Assembly: GCA_034189085.1 (NCBI GenBank)
Contig: JAXHVH010000035.1
Location: 1-26,333, forward strand
DNA length: 26,333 nt
Direction: 5' to 3'
From: M55B129 sp034189085
GTDB taxonomy: Bacteria > Bacillota > Dethiobacteria > DTU022
Shown here: positions 7,421 to 16,468 of the stretch, piece after piece
How the letters are laid out: each line of letters opens with the position of its first letter
How positions within the stretch are numbered: position 1 is the first letter of the stretch
The notes under the pieces: generated by a model
Seen by the model: the letters and a program-made list of their open reading frames with translations, nothing else
The model's database searches: none
Told to the model about the DNA's origin: nothing
Made by a program: the position numbers and the translations under genes

Positions 7421-8215
7421 ATGTATGAGGTGAAAATAATTCAACTGGCGGTGATCGATGGCCAATCCCGGGAGGATCGCTTTCAGCGGGTGGAAGAATA
7501 TCTGCACCGGGTGGAAAGGGAAGAGAAAAGGCCAGCCCTGATCATGCTGCCGGAAATATGGGCAACGGGATATTTTAATTTTGATCGTTATACAGCCGAA
7601 AGTGAACCGTTGCTTGGTGAAACATACAACCGCCTTGCTTCCTGGGCCGAAGCACTTGACTGTTATTTACTTGCCGGAAGCATTGTGGAGAAGGATTTGC
7701 CTCATTACTACAACACCACGCTCCTGATCGGGCCAGGCGGCTCACTGGCCGGGGCTTATCGCAAGATCCATCTGTTCGGCTATCAGTCGGAAGAAAGCAA
7801 AATCCTGACCCCGGGAAGCGATATCTACGTACTGAAAACGATTTACGGGACATGGGGTTTCAGCACCTGCTACGATCTGCGATTTCCGGAGATCTACCGG
7901 GAAATGATCGAAGCGGGGGTGGATACAATTTTTATCGTGGCCGCCTGGCCTCTGGTCCGCCTGGAACACTGGGAACTGTTTAACCGGACCAGAGCCCTCG
8001 AAAACCTTGCCTGCCTGGTTTCCTGCAACTGCAGCGGGGAAATAAGGGGAGTCAGGTTTGCCGGGAACAGTATGGCGGTTGACCCCTGGGGAGAAGTTAC
8101 GGCGAAAGCCGGTTTCGGGGAAGAATTGCTCACGGTGAAGATCGATCCCCTGAACACAGAGAAGATCAGGGCTGATTTTCCGGCTCTTGCCGATCGCCGT
8201 ATTCTTAAGGGTTAA
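7421..8215 (+). CDS. Carbon-nitrogen hydrolase (nitrilase superfamily)
   Basis: 264 residues. The catalytic triad of the nitrilase/omega-amidase superfamily is visible: Glu45 in LPEIWATGY, Lys115 in YRKIHLFG, and Cys150 in STCYDLRFPE. Enzymes of this size and motif set usually hydrolyse small amides, such as omega-amides of keto acids, N-carbamoyl compounds or acyl-amides, in the cytoplasm. There is no signal peptide. AAAGGGG lies 8-9 nt before ATG 7421. The DUF418 gene begins 55 nt downstream, so they may be co-transcribed. The exact substrate cannot be read from the sequence; omega-amidase-like is the best general guess. Confidence 0.9.
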   Translation: MYEVKIIQLAVIDGQSREDRFQRVEEYLHRVEREEKRPALIMLPEIWATGYFNFDRYTAESEPLLGETYNRLASWAEALDCYLLAGSIVEKDLPHYYNTTLLIGPGGSLAGAYRKIHLFGYQSEESKILTPGSDIYVLKTIYGTWGFSTCYDLRFPEIYREMIEAGVDTIFIVAAWPLVRLEHWELFNRTRALENLACLVSCNCSGEIRGVRFAGNSMAVDPWGEVTAKAGFGEELLTVKIDPLNTEKIRADFPALADRRILKG

Positions 8216-8270
8216 GCCTTATTGAAATAGTTTAATGCCGGGGGCAACCTGGTCCAGGAGGATGAGAACT

Positions 8271-9488
8271 GTGCAGGAAGAAGTAAATGCTGTTCCGGTT
8301 CAGCCATCTGAACGGATAAGAGAGCTCGATATTCTGCGGGGCATTGCTCTATTTGGTATTCTGATGGTTAATATGTCTTTCTTTAAATACCCGATCTTTT
8401 TTGAACGGTATCCCTCTAATTTTCCGGAAGGCACAGAGCAGTTTTGGGCATACATGATTCAGTTTATTTTTACCGGCAAATTTTACGCCATTTTTTCTTT
8501 TCTTTTCGGGCTTGGATTTTATATCTTCATGAAAAGGGCGATCAGTAAGGGTGCGAACCCGGTTTTACTGTATAAACGCCGCCTGACAGCCCTTCTTTTT
8601 TTCGGACTCATTCACCTGGTTATCTTCTGGTCCGGAGACATCCTTTTTACATATGCGCTGGGTGGTTTTTTACTGCTCAGGTTTTACCACCTTCCACTGT
8701 CGACCCTTAAAAAAAGGATTATTGGTTTTTTCCTCATGGCTTTAGCCATCAATAGCCTGTTTACGTTGTTCCAGGGCCTGGGAGAATTGGTAGGCGGGGC
8801 TGAATATGAGGCAGTGACGCTGAGGATGATCGAAGAAGCAATGTTTGTCTATACTGAAGGGAGTTTTGTTGAGCTTTTACTTTATCGGGTGGTTAATGAA
8901 GTGCCCTATATTTTTATTAGCCTTGTCGCTTCGATCCCCACTGTGTTTGGTTATTTCTTGTGTGGCCTGTACGCCGGGAGGCTGGATATTTTTTCGAACC
9001 TGGCCAAACATGGACTCCTGTTTAAAAAAATTCTGGCCAGAGCTCTACCGCCGGGGCTCCTCTTGATGATTTTACACGGGTTGATCGAAAGGGAAATTGT
9101 GGCGGTCAGTACCCTTTGGCGATCTACCTGGCTGTGGGCTCTAAATTACGGAGCGTCGATCTGCCTTTTTTCTTTTTATATAGCCCTGGTTTTACTGGTT
9201 CTTCAGAGTGCCCCTGGCAGAAAAATTTTTTCCCCGCTGGCAAATGCCGGCAGAATGGCTTTGAGCAACTACCTGGCCCAGACCTTAATCTGTATTTTTC
9301 TTTTTAACGGGTATGGTATCGGTCTGTACGGACAGGTCAGCATATCCCGGGGAATCCTGCTTACGGTTGCCATTTATCTTTTGCAGGTGTTATGGAGCAA
9401 CGCCTGGCTAAAATATTTTCGCTATGGGCCGATGGAATGGCTTTGGAGGACAATTACTTACGGGAAAAGTCAGCCTATCCGCATTTGA
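8271..9488 (+). CDS. DUF418 (YeiB-type) multispanning membrane protein
   Basis: About 405 residues from GTG 8271, chosen because AGGAGG (8256-8261) is 9 nt upstream; in-frame ATGs at 8235 and 8262 lie before or on that site. The N-terminal signature ELDILRGIALFGILMVN, many hydrophobic segments (about ten), and the C-terminal block AGRMALSNYLAQT...GPMEWLWRTITYG are characteristic of DUF418 proteins. These are related to acyltransferase-like membrane proteins and are suspected transporters or envelope enzymes, without proven function. It follows the nitrilase gene closely. No terminator is visible after it. Confidence 0.85.
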   Translation: MQEEVNAVPVQPSERIRELDILRGIALFGILMVNMSFFKYPIFFERYPSNFPEGTEQFWAYMIQFIFTGKFYAIFSFLFGLGFYIFMKRAISKGANPVLLYKRRLTALLFFGLIHLVIFWSGDILFTYALGGFLLLRFYHLPLSTLKKRIIGFFLMALAINSLFTLFQGLGELVGGAEYEAVTLRMIEEAMFVYTEGSFVELLLYRVVNEVPYIFISLVASIPTVFGYFLCGLYAGRLDIFSNLAKHGLLFKKILARALPPGLLLMILHGLIEREIVAVSTLWRSTWLWALNYGASICLFSFYIALVLLVLQSAPGRKIFSPLANAGRMALSNYLAQTLICIFLFNGYGIGLYGQVSISRGILLTVAIYLLQVLWSNAWLKYFRYGPMEWLWRTITYGKSQPIRI

Positions 9489-9803
9489 TTTGCCAAACAA
9501 CCCTGTTCTATCATTTCTGGAAAAGGTATCGCTCAATCTTGCCTTCATTTTCCCGGAGATACATTTGCATCGTTGGGTTATAATAGATAGTAGATTATCC
9601 GGGACACCCACTTAATATAGCAAATAACCAGATGGTAAAATCAGGATATGGCTGATGCCTGCAGCAGTATATTAAGCTGAACAGTAGTAGCTTACTGCCA
9701 GCAATATAAAAACACCAGCCGTTGAACGGTATCAGTCAAATAATTGCAGTATTTTAACACGGGCGGCTGGCAGATGGTTCTCAACAAAGGAGGAGATTTA
9801 TCG
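9489..9803. other. Gene-free stretch before the CoA-transferase
   Basis: About 315 bases without a supportable gene. A TATAAT box occurs at 9579-9584 but has no -35 element at the right distance. A short hairpin CAGTA/TACTG lies near 9683-9698. The in-frame ATGs upstream of the CoA-transferase (for example 9744 and 9775) have no ribosome binding site. I see no clear regulator site. Confidence 0.4.
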
Positions 9804-11288
9804 GTGAGTCCAATTCATTTTCCTAGAGTATCTGCCGAGGAAGCTGCCTCGATGATCAAGCACGGACAGACGGTGGCTTTCAGCGGCTTTACCGCTGCCG
9901 GTGCAGCTAAAGTGGTTCCCCGGGCCATAGCCAGAAGAGCCAAGGAGATCCATGCCATGGGAGATCCATATAAGTTAAATGTTTTAACCGGTGCTTCAAC
10001 GGGGCAGCTTGACGAAGTGCTTGCCGAAGCCGACGCGGTAGCCTGGCGGGCCCCTTATCAATCATCAAAGGCCATGCGTGAGAGGATTAATAAACAAGAA
10101 ATCAAATTTACGGATATGCATTTGTCACATCTGCCTCAGACTGTTTTGTTCGGGTTCCTGGGAGATGTGGCCTGGGCGGTAATTGAGGCGGCTGAAATTA
10201 CCAGTGACGGGAGGATCTATCTTTCTTCATCAATCGGTGCCTCACCGACTTTTCTGCACTGTGCAGAAAATGTGATCATTGAATTAAACCGCTATCATTC
10301 CGTCAGACTTAGTGAGATGGCCGATATTAAGATCCTGCCGCCCCCACCTCACCGCAGCCCCATACCGATCTATGAGCCTTTAAACAAGATCGGTTTTCCT
10401 TATGCTGTGGTTGACCCTAATAAAATTGTTGCTGTTGTTGAGAATGACGAGCCTGATGGGATAAGCCCCTTCACTCCCCCGGACGAAATCAGCCGGCGTA
10501 TTGCCCATCAGGTTGTTGATTTTCTGCTTAACGAGCTGCGGGCTGGCCGGATCCCAAAAGAATTTTTACCGCTTCAGGCTGGTGTGGGCAATATCGCCAA
10601 TGCCGTCATGTCCTGTCTCGGTGATGATCCCGATATCCCGCCGTTTATGATGTACACGGAGGTTTTCCAGGATGCCCTCGTTACCCTGATGGAACGGGGG
10701 CAGCTGCAGGGAGCGAGCACAACGAGCCTTACGGTCAACGACGAGAACCTGCGGCTAATCTATGACAATATGGATTTCTTTACCCCCCGTATTGTGCTGC
10801 GGCCCCAGGAGCTGTCCAATAATCCCGGCATAATCCGCCGGCTTGGTGTCATTGCCATGAATACAGCCCTGGAATTTGATTTGAACGGCCATGCCAATTC
10901 GACTCATGTCTGCGGAACAAACCTGGTTAACGGCATTGGCGGCAGCGGGGATTTCACCCGTAATGCCTATCTTTCCATTTTCATGGCTCCTTCAGTAGTC
11001 AAGGGGGGTAAAATTTCGACCGTGGTGCCCATGGTTACTCACCCCGATCACAATGAGCATTCGGTCCAGGTACTGGTTACCGAGCAGGGGCTGGCCGATC
11101 TGCGCGGGCTTGGTCCCAAAGAGAGGACAAAGCGAATCATTGAAAAGTGCGCCCATCCAGACTACCGCGATTACCTGCGCCGCTATGTGGCCGAATCGCC
11201 GTCGGGGCACATCAGCCAGAATCTGCGTCATGCTTTTGATATGCATATCAACCTGATAGAGAAAGGCACGATGAAATTATGGGAATAA
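9804..11288 (+). CDS. Acetyl-CoA hydrolase/CoA-transferase family (succinate/acetate CoA-transferase type)
   Basis: 494 residues from GTG 9804, which has AAAGGAGGAG (9786-9794) about 9 nt upstream; the longer frame from 9744 lacks a ribosome site. Signatures: FSGFTAAGAAKVVP near the N-terminus, GVGNIANAV (260-268), YTEVFQD (284-290) with the glutamate expected to carry CoA (Glu286), and GTNLVNGIGGSGDF (371-384) for the CoA-binding loop. This fits the subfamily that swaps CoA between succinyl-CoA or another acyl-CoA and acetate, a fermentation reaction that conserves energy. Whether the partner acid is succinate, butyrate, propionate or another acid is not decidable here. It stands between gene-free regions and may be monocistronic. 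Confidence 0.9.
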   Translation: MSPIHFPRVSAEEAASMIKHGQTVAFSGFTAAGAAKVVPRAIARRAKEIHAMGDPYKLNVLTGASTGQLDEVLAEADAVAWRAPYQSSKAMRERINKQEIKFTDMHLSHLPQTVLFGFLGDVAWAVIEAAEITSDGRIYLSSSIGASPTFLHCAENVIIELNRYHSVRLSEMADIKILPPPPHRSPIPIYEPLNKIGFPYAVVDPNKIVAVVENDEPDGISPFTPPDEISRRIAHQVVDFLLNELRAGRIPKEFLPLQAGVGNIANAVMSCLGDDPDIPPFMMYTEVFQDALVTLMERGQLQGASTTSLTVNDENLRLIYDNMDFFTPRIVLRPQELSNNPGIIRRLGVIAMNTALEFDLNGHANSTHVCGTNLVNGIGGSGDFTRNAYLSIFMAPSVVKGGKISTVVPMVTHPDHNEHSVQVLVTEQGLADLRGLGPKERTKRIIEKCAHPDYRDYLRRYVAESPSGHISQNLRHAFDMHINLIEKGTMKLWE

Positions 11289-11364
11289 GTTGTCGGGCGA
11301 TGACAATCATTGAGGATCATGGTATGTGTAAGGTCGCGATTAATGTTTAGCTAAAAGCAATGAG

Positions 11365-11388
11365 GGGGCACTTTACGGAAAGTGCCCC
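11365..11388. other. Perfect 10-bp hairpin just before the XdhC-type gene
   Basis: GGGGCACTTT (11365-11374), loop ACGG, AAAGTGCCCC (11379-11388). No T run follows on the plus strand, so it is not a standard terminator. It ends 30 nt before the start codon at 11418, and may be an RNA hairpin, a weak terminator or a protein site. Confidence 0.5.
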
Positions 11389-11417
11389 TGTATATAAAGA
11401 AAAAAGGGGAACAAAAT

Positions 11418-12491
11418 ATGAATACAGCCGGTATGATTGCCGATCTGCTGAGGGCAGGGCGCTCAGCGGTTGTCATTACCTTCGTGGGGGAAAAGGGCGG
11501 CCTCGTTCACCCCGGTCAAAAAATGCTCCTTAGTGGAGAACAAATACTGTTCAGCGATTTTTCGGAGGCCGACTCGGCCCGGATCAAAGAAGCTTTCAAT
11601 GCTGCTGCGGTTTCTGAACAAAATCTTTTATTTGAGGCAGTCCTGGTAAAGGACGGAAAGAGGCAGTTTTATGCCCATTTTTATACTCTCCCACCCCGCC
11701 TGATTATACTTGGCGGAGGAAATGTGGGGGGAGCACTCTGCCGCATTGCTGCCCTGCTTGATTTTGAAATTGTCCTGGTGGATGATCGTCCTTCCTTTGC
11801 CAGCGGTACCCTGCATCCCCATGCCCACCGCCTGATCTGCGACAGCTTTGAAAAAGCGATAGATCAACTGGTCCCCTCTGGAAACGATTATATAGTTATT
11901 GTTACCCGTGGTCACAGGCATGACCGGCTTTGCCTGGAAAAAGTTCTTGAACGCGAGACGGCCTATATTGGCATGATCGGTAGCCGGCACCGCGTCAGGA
12001 CGCAGCTTCAGGATATGGCGGATCATGGCTATAGCCCCGATCAGCTGGCCAGGGTGCACACCCCAATCGGGCTGTCCATCGGGGCGGTAACTGAAGCGGA
12101 AATAGCAGTGAGCATTATGGCCGAGATAATTCAAGTCCGCAGGAGCGGGAGCAATGATGAAGCGATCCAGAAAAATGTTCTTCAGGAGCTTCTTAAAATT
12201 GAAAAAAATCAGGATAGGGCAGTCCTGGTTACCCTGATAAAGACGCTCGGTTCAACTCCCCGTAAGGCTGGTTCGCAGTTGATCATTTATCCGGACGGTA
12301 CGGTGGTAGGAACCATCGGCGGGGGCTGTGCGGAAGAAGAAGCAAAAAGGGAAGCGCTACACTGCCTTGATACCGGCCTGGCACGGAAGATGAGGCAGGA
12401 GCTGACTGCCGATGCAGCGGCAGATGAAGGGATGGCCTGCGGGGGTATAATGGAAATATTTCTGGAGCCGGTTCCCCATTCCAGCAAATAG
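11418..12491 (+). CDS. XdhC/CoxI-family protein with Rossmann domain first
   Basis: 357 residues from ATG 11418 (AAAGGGGA 8 nt upstream; the in-frame GTG 11382 lies inside a hairpin). Domains in order: a diverged CoxI-like stretch (1-80), a Rossmann XdhC domain (94-240: LIILGGGNVGGALC, VDDRPSFASG, VTRGHRHD, GMIGSRHR), then a canonical XdhC_CoxI domain (265-350: VTLIKTLGSTPRKAGSQ, GTIGGGCAEEEA, MACGGIMEIFLEP). Family members carry molybdenum cofactor and help load or sulfurate molybdenum hydroxylases. The usual order is CoxI first and Rossmann last. No xanthine dehydrogenase or carbon monoxide dehydrogenase gene is present in the window, so the client enzyme is unknown. Confidence 0.85.
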   Translation: MNTAGMIADLLRAGRSAVVITFVGEKGGLVHPGQKMLLSGEQILFSDFSEADSARIKEAFNAAAVSEQNLLFEAVLVKDGKRQFYAHFYTLPPRLIILGGGNVGGALCRIAALLDFEIVLVDDRPSFASGTLHPHAHRLICDSFEKAIDQLVPSGNDYIVIVTRGHRHDRLCLEKVLERETAYIGMIGSRHRVRTQLQDMADHGYSPDQLARVHTPIGLSIGAVTEAEIAVSIMAEIIQVRRSGSNDEAIQKNVLQELLKIEKNQDRAVLVTLIKTLGSTPRKAGSQLIIYPDGTVVGTIGGGCAEEEAKREALHCLDTGLARKMRQELTADAAADEGMACGGIMEIFLEPVPHSSK

Positions 12492-12534
12492 CTATAGAAA
12501 AATGCTCCATATTTAAAGAGACAGGAGTGTTGAG

Positions 12535-14553
12535 ATGACTGTGATCTTTAAACCGGGAAAGAATATTTCGCGATTTTTGTTTGTGGGTGTGCTGTTGCTG
12601 TTAGTGGTGGTGCTCCGCGGCGGGGCTTTCACTGATGTGGCGGAGGCCGCTCCCGATGATGAGCTGATGCTGACAGTACTCCACACCAATGATGAACACA
12701 GTGCTGTTATTCCCCATTCGCCGACGGTTGATTATCATCCGAAAAGGGAAAATCCAACATTGGGTGGGTTTGCCCGCCTTGCCTCGGCAGTCCGCACCAT
12801 CAGAGAAGAGAAAGAGTCTGCCGGGGAACCCGTTTTGCTGCTATCCGCCGGTGACTATATCGGTGGTTCCCCCTACAGCTGGCTGATTCCAGAGGGGTTT
12901 GCTCCAGAGCTAACCATAATGCAGGCCATTGGTTATGACGCTGTGACCATTGGCAACCATGAGTATGATTACGGTCCCGGTAACCTGGCCAACTACTACC
13001 GGGAAGCGGGTTACCCTGATGCTCACGAGAAGACAATGGTCATTGCTTCCAACACTGTTGCGCCTGACGATCACCCCCTGACCAGAGAAGGTCTCTACCG
13101 GGAAAGCTACCTGGTCGAACTTGACAATGGCCTGAAAGTGGGCATTTTTGGTTTGATCGGCAAACAGGCTATTTCCTATACCACAGCCAATGATCCGGTC
13201 ACTTTCACCGACCAGCATGAAACAGCCCGAAAAATGGTTGAAGACCTGCGTGGCAGGGGAGCAATGATTGTCATTGCTCTTACTCATTCCCGGGTGGAAG
13301 AAGACCGGGAATTGGCTTGTGAAGTGGAAGGCATTGATCTGATTGTCGGGGGGCACTGCCATACAGTGCTCCATGAGCCGATTTTGGAGAATGATACTAT
13401 TATTGTCCAGACCGGTTCACTGCTTGAATATCTCGGCCGGGTTGAACTGGCCTATAATCCGGTATCCGGCAAAGTCCGTCTTCGCAATAAAGAAAAGAGC
13501 TTGCCTTATCTTCACCATCTTGATTACAGTTATTCCCTTGATCCGGAAATTTCCGACCTCATCGATGTTTATTCGGCCGAAGTGAATAAGCTGATAGCTA
13601 AAAAAACGGGAGGGAAGTTCAGCAGTGTTCTTGATACTGTTGCTTTTGCTAATTTTGAAATGCCCAATCAGCCTCCCCTGCAGGAGTCTCCTTTTGGTAA
13701 TTTTGTGACCGATGCCATGCGCCTGGTTACAGCCGAAAAAATTAGCCGGCGGGTTGACTTTGCCATTCAGGCCAATGGTGCGATCCGGGGCGGTATTGTC
13801 CCCGGTTCCATGCCTCATTCCCTCGGCCAGATATCGGTCTATGATCTGGGCGAGCTGGTGGGGCTGGGTATTGGCCCGGATGGTACAGCCGGTTACTCGG
13901 TAGTGGCCGCTTATTTGACCGGGGAAGAGGTAAGTCGCGTTCTCGAGGTGGCTGCCCTTCTTCCAGAGATGATGGGAGATACTTATTTCCTGCAATTTTC
14001 CGGTTTGCGCTATAACTACAATCCACAGAATGCGGTTCTCCTGACTGTTCCTTTTATTGATCTTCCTGTTCCGAGCACCCGGGCGGTGATCAGCGCCGAA
14101 CGCTACACTGGCGAAGGAAGGCAGGGAATGGAAGATGATCAATATGTGCCCATTGAACGGGGTGACGAAGAACTTTACTGCCTGGTAACCGACTCTTATA
14201 TAGTTTCTTTCCTGCCCATGGTGGGTGAAATGCTGCCTAAGCTCGACATTATTTTAAAGGATGAACATGGGAATCCTGTTCCTGAAGAGGAACTGGACCG
14301 TTTAACGGTGAAGATAAACGGGGATGATCTGAAAATTTGGGCCACAGTTCTTGAGTATGCTGCCATGCAGCGGGTTGGTGACACCGGCCTGCCGGAAATT
14401 GATCCTTATTATGCAACTACAGCAGGTCGGATCAACCCGCAGTGGACAATGCCGCTTATTGTCTGGCCCATTCTGATCCTGGTGGTTTTGATTGTCGTGA
14501 TAGTTCTCCTGGTTCGCTATATTATAAAACGACGTCGGAAGAAAAGGGCCTGA
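12535..14553 (+). CDS. Membrane-anchored 5'-nucleotidase / metallophosphatase (UshA family)
   Basis: 672 residues. A signal sequence (10-38) is followed by a metallophosphatase domain: LHTNDEH (49-55), SAGDYIGGS (104-112), GNHEYDYG (140-147), THS (250-252) and GGHCH (272-276), the full set of two-metal ligands. Next comes the 5'-nucleotidase C-terminal domain (QESPFGNFVTDAMR, QANGAIRGGI, YLTGEEVSRVLE). The protein ends with a transmembrane helix and the basic tail KRRRKKRA, so it should be held outside the membrane by its C-terminus. Such enzymes release phosphate and nucleoside from nucleotides or nucleotide sugars. CAGGAG lies 6-8 nt before the ATG. It starts 43 nt after the XdhC-type gene, so co-transcription is possible. 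Confidence 0.92.
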   Translation: MTVIFKPGKNISRFLFVGVLLLLVVVLRGGAFTDVAEAAPDDELMLTVLHTNDEHSAVIPHSPTVDYHPKRENPTLGGFARLASAVRTIREEKESAGEPVLLLSAGDYIGGSPYSWLIPEGFAPELTIMQAIGYDAVTIGNHEYDYGPGNLANYYREAGYPDAHEKTMVIASNTVAPDDHPLTREGLYRESYLVELDNGLKVGIFGLIGKQAISYTTANDPVTFTDQHETARKMVEDLRGRGAMIVIALTHSRVEEDRELACEVEGIDLIVGGHCHTVLHEPILENDTIIVQTGSLLEYLGRVELAYNPVSGKVRLRNKEKSLPYLHHLDYSYSLDPEISDLIDVYSAEVNKLIAKKTGGKFSSVLDTVAFANFEMPNQPPLQESPFGNFVTDAMRLVTAEKISRRVDFAIQANGAIRGGIVPGSMPHSLGQISVYDLGELVGLGIGPDGTAGYSVVAAYLTGEEVSRVLEVAALLPEMMGDTYFLQFSGLRYNYNPQNAVLLTVPFIDLPVPSTRAVISAERYTGEGRQGMEDDQYVPIERGDEELYCLVTDSYIVSFLPMVGEMLPKLDIILKDEHGNPVPEEELDRLTVKINGDDLKIWATVLEYAAMQRVGDTGLPEIDPYYATTAGRINPQWTMPLIVWPILILVVLIVVIVLLVRYIIKRRRKKRA

Positions 14554-14698
14554 CCAAAAAGCCTGCCGAATTCTCACTTCGAGCATTCAAAATGATTTAA
14601 AAAGAGCCCTTGATGGAGCCGGCCGTTGGCGGCTGAATGCAAAGCGGGCTGGCCGTATAAAACTCGACTCCAAAATTGTATAAAGGAGAGTGTACCTG

Positions 14699-16165
14699 GT
14701 GACTGAAAAAAACGAAAGTAGCAAAAGAGAGATCCGGCCGGTCAGATACAAAACCACCCTTGACCTGCTCACGACGGAAGAAGCCGAGGCTGTCAATCGG
14801 GCTTCTCTTGACATACTGGAGAAGGTGGGCGTCAAAATGCCGCTGCCGGCTGCTCTCGATGTGCTTGGCCAGTGTGGGGCCACTGTGGATCGTGACAGCG
14901 GTCGGGTTTGCTTCCCACCGGAACTGGTCTTATCCGCCCTGGAAAAGGCTCCGCCGGGTTTTACCCTCTGCGCTCCCGATCCGGCAAACGATCTGTCTCT
15001 CGATGGATACCACGGCTATCTTTCCCTTGATGGCAGTGGCCTGCAGATAATCGATCCGGAAAACGGGGAAATGCGGCGGTCCACTTTTACAGATCTGGAA
15101 AATGCTGTTAGGGTGGCTGACTACCTTGAGGCGATTGCCTTTTTATGGCCGGTAATCAGTGCCCAGGATTGCCCGCAGGAAAAGCAGCCCCTTTATGAGC
15201 TTTTAGCCATGTTGAAGAACTCGACCAAGCATGCCCAGGCGATGACCGCTGTAGATCCTGAAACCGCCCGCGGCTCCGTGGAGATAGCGGCTGCGGTGGC
15301 CGGAGGAAAAGAAGCTCTGAGACGGAGGCCTTTGATCTCCAATTTTCAGTGCAGTATTAGCCCTCTTGCTTATGATCCGGATGGCCTGGCTGCAGCTATG
15401 ATTTTTGCCGATGCCGGTATCCCTACTGGATTTTTAACCATGCAGGTGGGTTGTTCGACAGCACCGGCAACTCTTGCCGGCAGCCTGGCCCAGGCTAACG
15501 CTGAAATACTGGCCGGGATTACCTTTTTGCAGTCATACTGTCCCGGCTGCCCGACATTTTACGGTTCATGCGGCACGGTGATGGAGCTGCGTTCGGGAGC
15601 GGTGGCCTCCGGCGGCCCCGAAGATTTTCTGCTCCAGGCACTTTCAGCCCAGATGGCCCGCTATTATAATCTGCCGGCCAATGTGGGGACTTTTGCCACC
15701 GGGGCTAAAGCGGCAAACTGGCATGCCGGAGTGGAAAACGCTGTTTCAGGAACGGTCAGTGTTTTTGCCGGTGCCGATATGATGTGTGGAGCGGGTCTCC
15801 TGGCGGGAGCGGTTATATTTTCCTACATCCAGCTGCTTTTTGACTGCGAAATTTATGAAATAATCCGGCGTACGGCTGAAGGCATAAAGGTAGACAGCGA
15901 AACCCTGGCCTTTGACACAATCGAAAGGGTTGGTTCGGGTGATCATTTCATGGTTGAGCCGCATACTCTGGCTCATATGCGTGAACTGTGGCAGCCGACG
16001 GTAATCAACCGCAGTCCCTATGGACGTTATCAGGCCGAAGGATGCCGGGAAGCGGAAGACAATGCCCTTGAGGAAGCACGCCGTATCCTGGCTGAATATC
16101 ATCCTGAACCGCTGGAAAAGAAACTGCAGGATGAAATTATCGCTATCATTGAATCAAGCAGGTAA
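14699..16165 (+). CDS. MttB-superfamily corrinoid methyltransferase without pyrrolysine
   Basis: 488 residues from GTG 14699 (AAGGAGAG, 14683-14690). The whole length matches the trimethylamine methyltransferase (MttB) superfamily: an N-terminal LTTEEAEAVNRASLDILEKVGV, then the TIM-barrel with segments such as TKHAQAMTAVDPE, SISPLAYD, and GADMMCGAGLLAG. Classic MttB needs a TAG codon read as pyrrolysine. Here the frame is open throughout with no internal amber codon, as in the relatives that demethylate glycine betaine, proline betaine, carnitine or butyrobetaine. It should move a methyl group from a quaternary amine to a corrinoid protein. A corrinoid gene and a BCCT transporter lie about 8-10 kb downstream. 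The substrate is not determinable from the sequence. Confidence 0.88.
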   Translation: MTEKNESSKREIRPVRYKTTLDLLTTEEAEAVNRASLDILEKVGVKMPLPAALDVLGQCGATVDRDSGRVCFPPELVLSALEKAPPGFTLCAPDPANDLSLDGYHGYLSLDGSGLQIIDPENGEMRRSTFTDLENAVRVADYLEAIAFLWPVISAQDCPQEKQPLYELLAMLKNSTKHAQAMTAVDPETARGSVEIAAAVAGGKEALRRRPLISNFQCSISPLAYDPDGLAAAMIFADAGIPTGFLTMQVGCSTAPATLAGSLAQANAEILAGITFLQSYCPGCPTFYGSCGTVMELRSGAVASGGPEDFLLQALSAQMARYYNLPANVGTFATGAKAANWHAGVENAVSGTVSVFAGADMMCGAGLLAGAVIFSYIQLLFDCEIYEIIRRTAEGIKVDSETLAFDTIERVGSGDHFMVEPHTLAHMRELWQPTVINRSPYGRYQAEGCREAEDNALEEARRILAEYHPEPLEKKLQDEIIAIIESSR

Positions 16166-16245
16166 GCGGGGCTGGAATCCAATGGACAGCCTGTCTTAAT
16201 TATGCTACCGTAGAGCTTAAAAGCGGGTGAACAGAGCTTATTGTT

Positions 16246-16386
16246 ATGACCGCTATGGCCTGGATGGGCGGTAAAATAACCACTTTTAATGAAGCAGAGA
16301 TAATGCTTGAAAACTGCGATTTTCTTTTTGACCTCGACGACCATGGAAATTATGGCGGTGAAGAGTATCAATGGAGTGCAGATTGA
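16246..16386 (+). CDS. Possible small protein (46 residues), unrecognised
   Basis: ORF between the methyltransferase and nif3-like genes, beginning MTAMAWMGGKITTFNEAE and continuing to an acidic end (GGEEYQWSAD). The residue mix looks protein-like rather than random. The ribosome site is weak: GGGTGA is about 13 nt before ATG 16246. The frame is closed by a TGA about 18 bases upstream, so it may be the tail of a decayed larger gene. I do not recognise the family. Confidence 0.3.
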   Translation: MTAMAWMGGKITTFNEAEIMLENCDFLFDLDDHGNYGGEEYQWSAD

Positions 16387-16468
16387 CAATGCCAGGGCTG
16401 ATTCTGTTGGTCTCTCCTGATCGATGAATTTAAGAAAGAGATTGCCACCGGCTGAAAGGGTGTTTCCA

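Noticed and set aside
14620..14642. Sigma-54-like TGGC...TGC before the MttB homologue
   Set aside because: GG and GC are 9 bp apart, one less than required, so it is unlikely to be functional.
14554..14685. Open frame of about 40 codons before the MttB homologue
   Set aside because: The frame has protein-like residues but no start codon, and the region shows no riboswitch pattern that I can recognise, including cobalamin.
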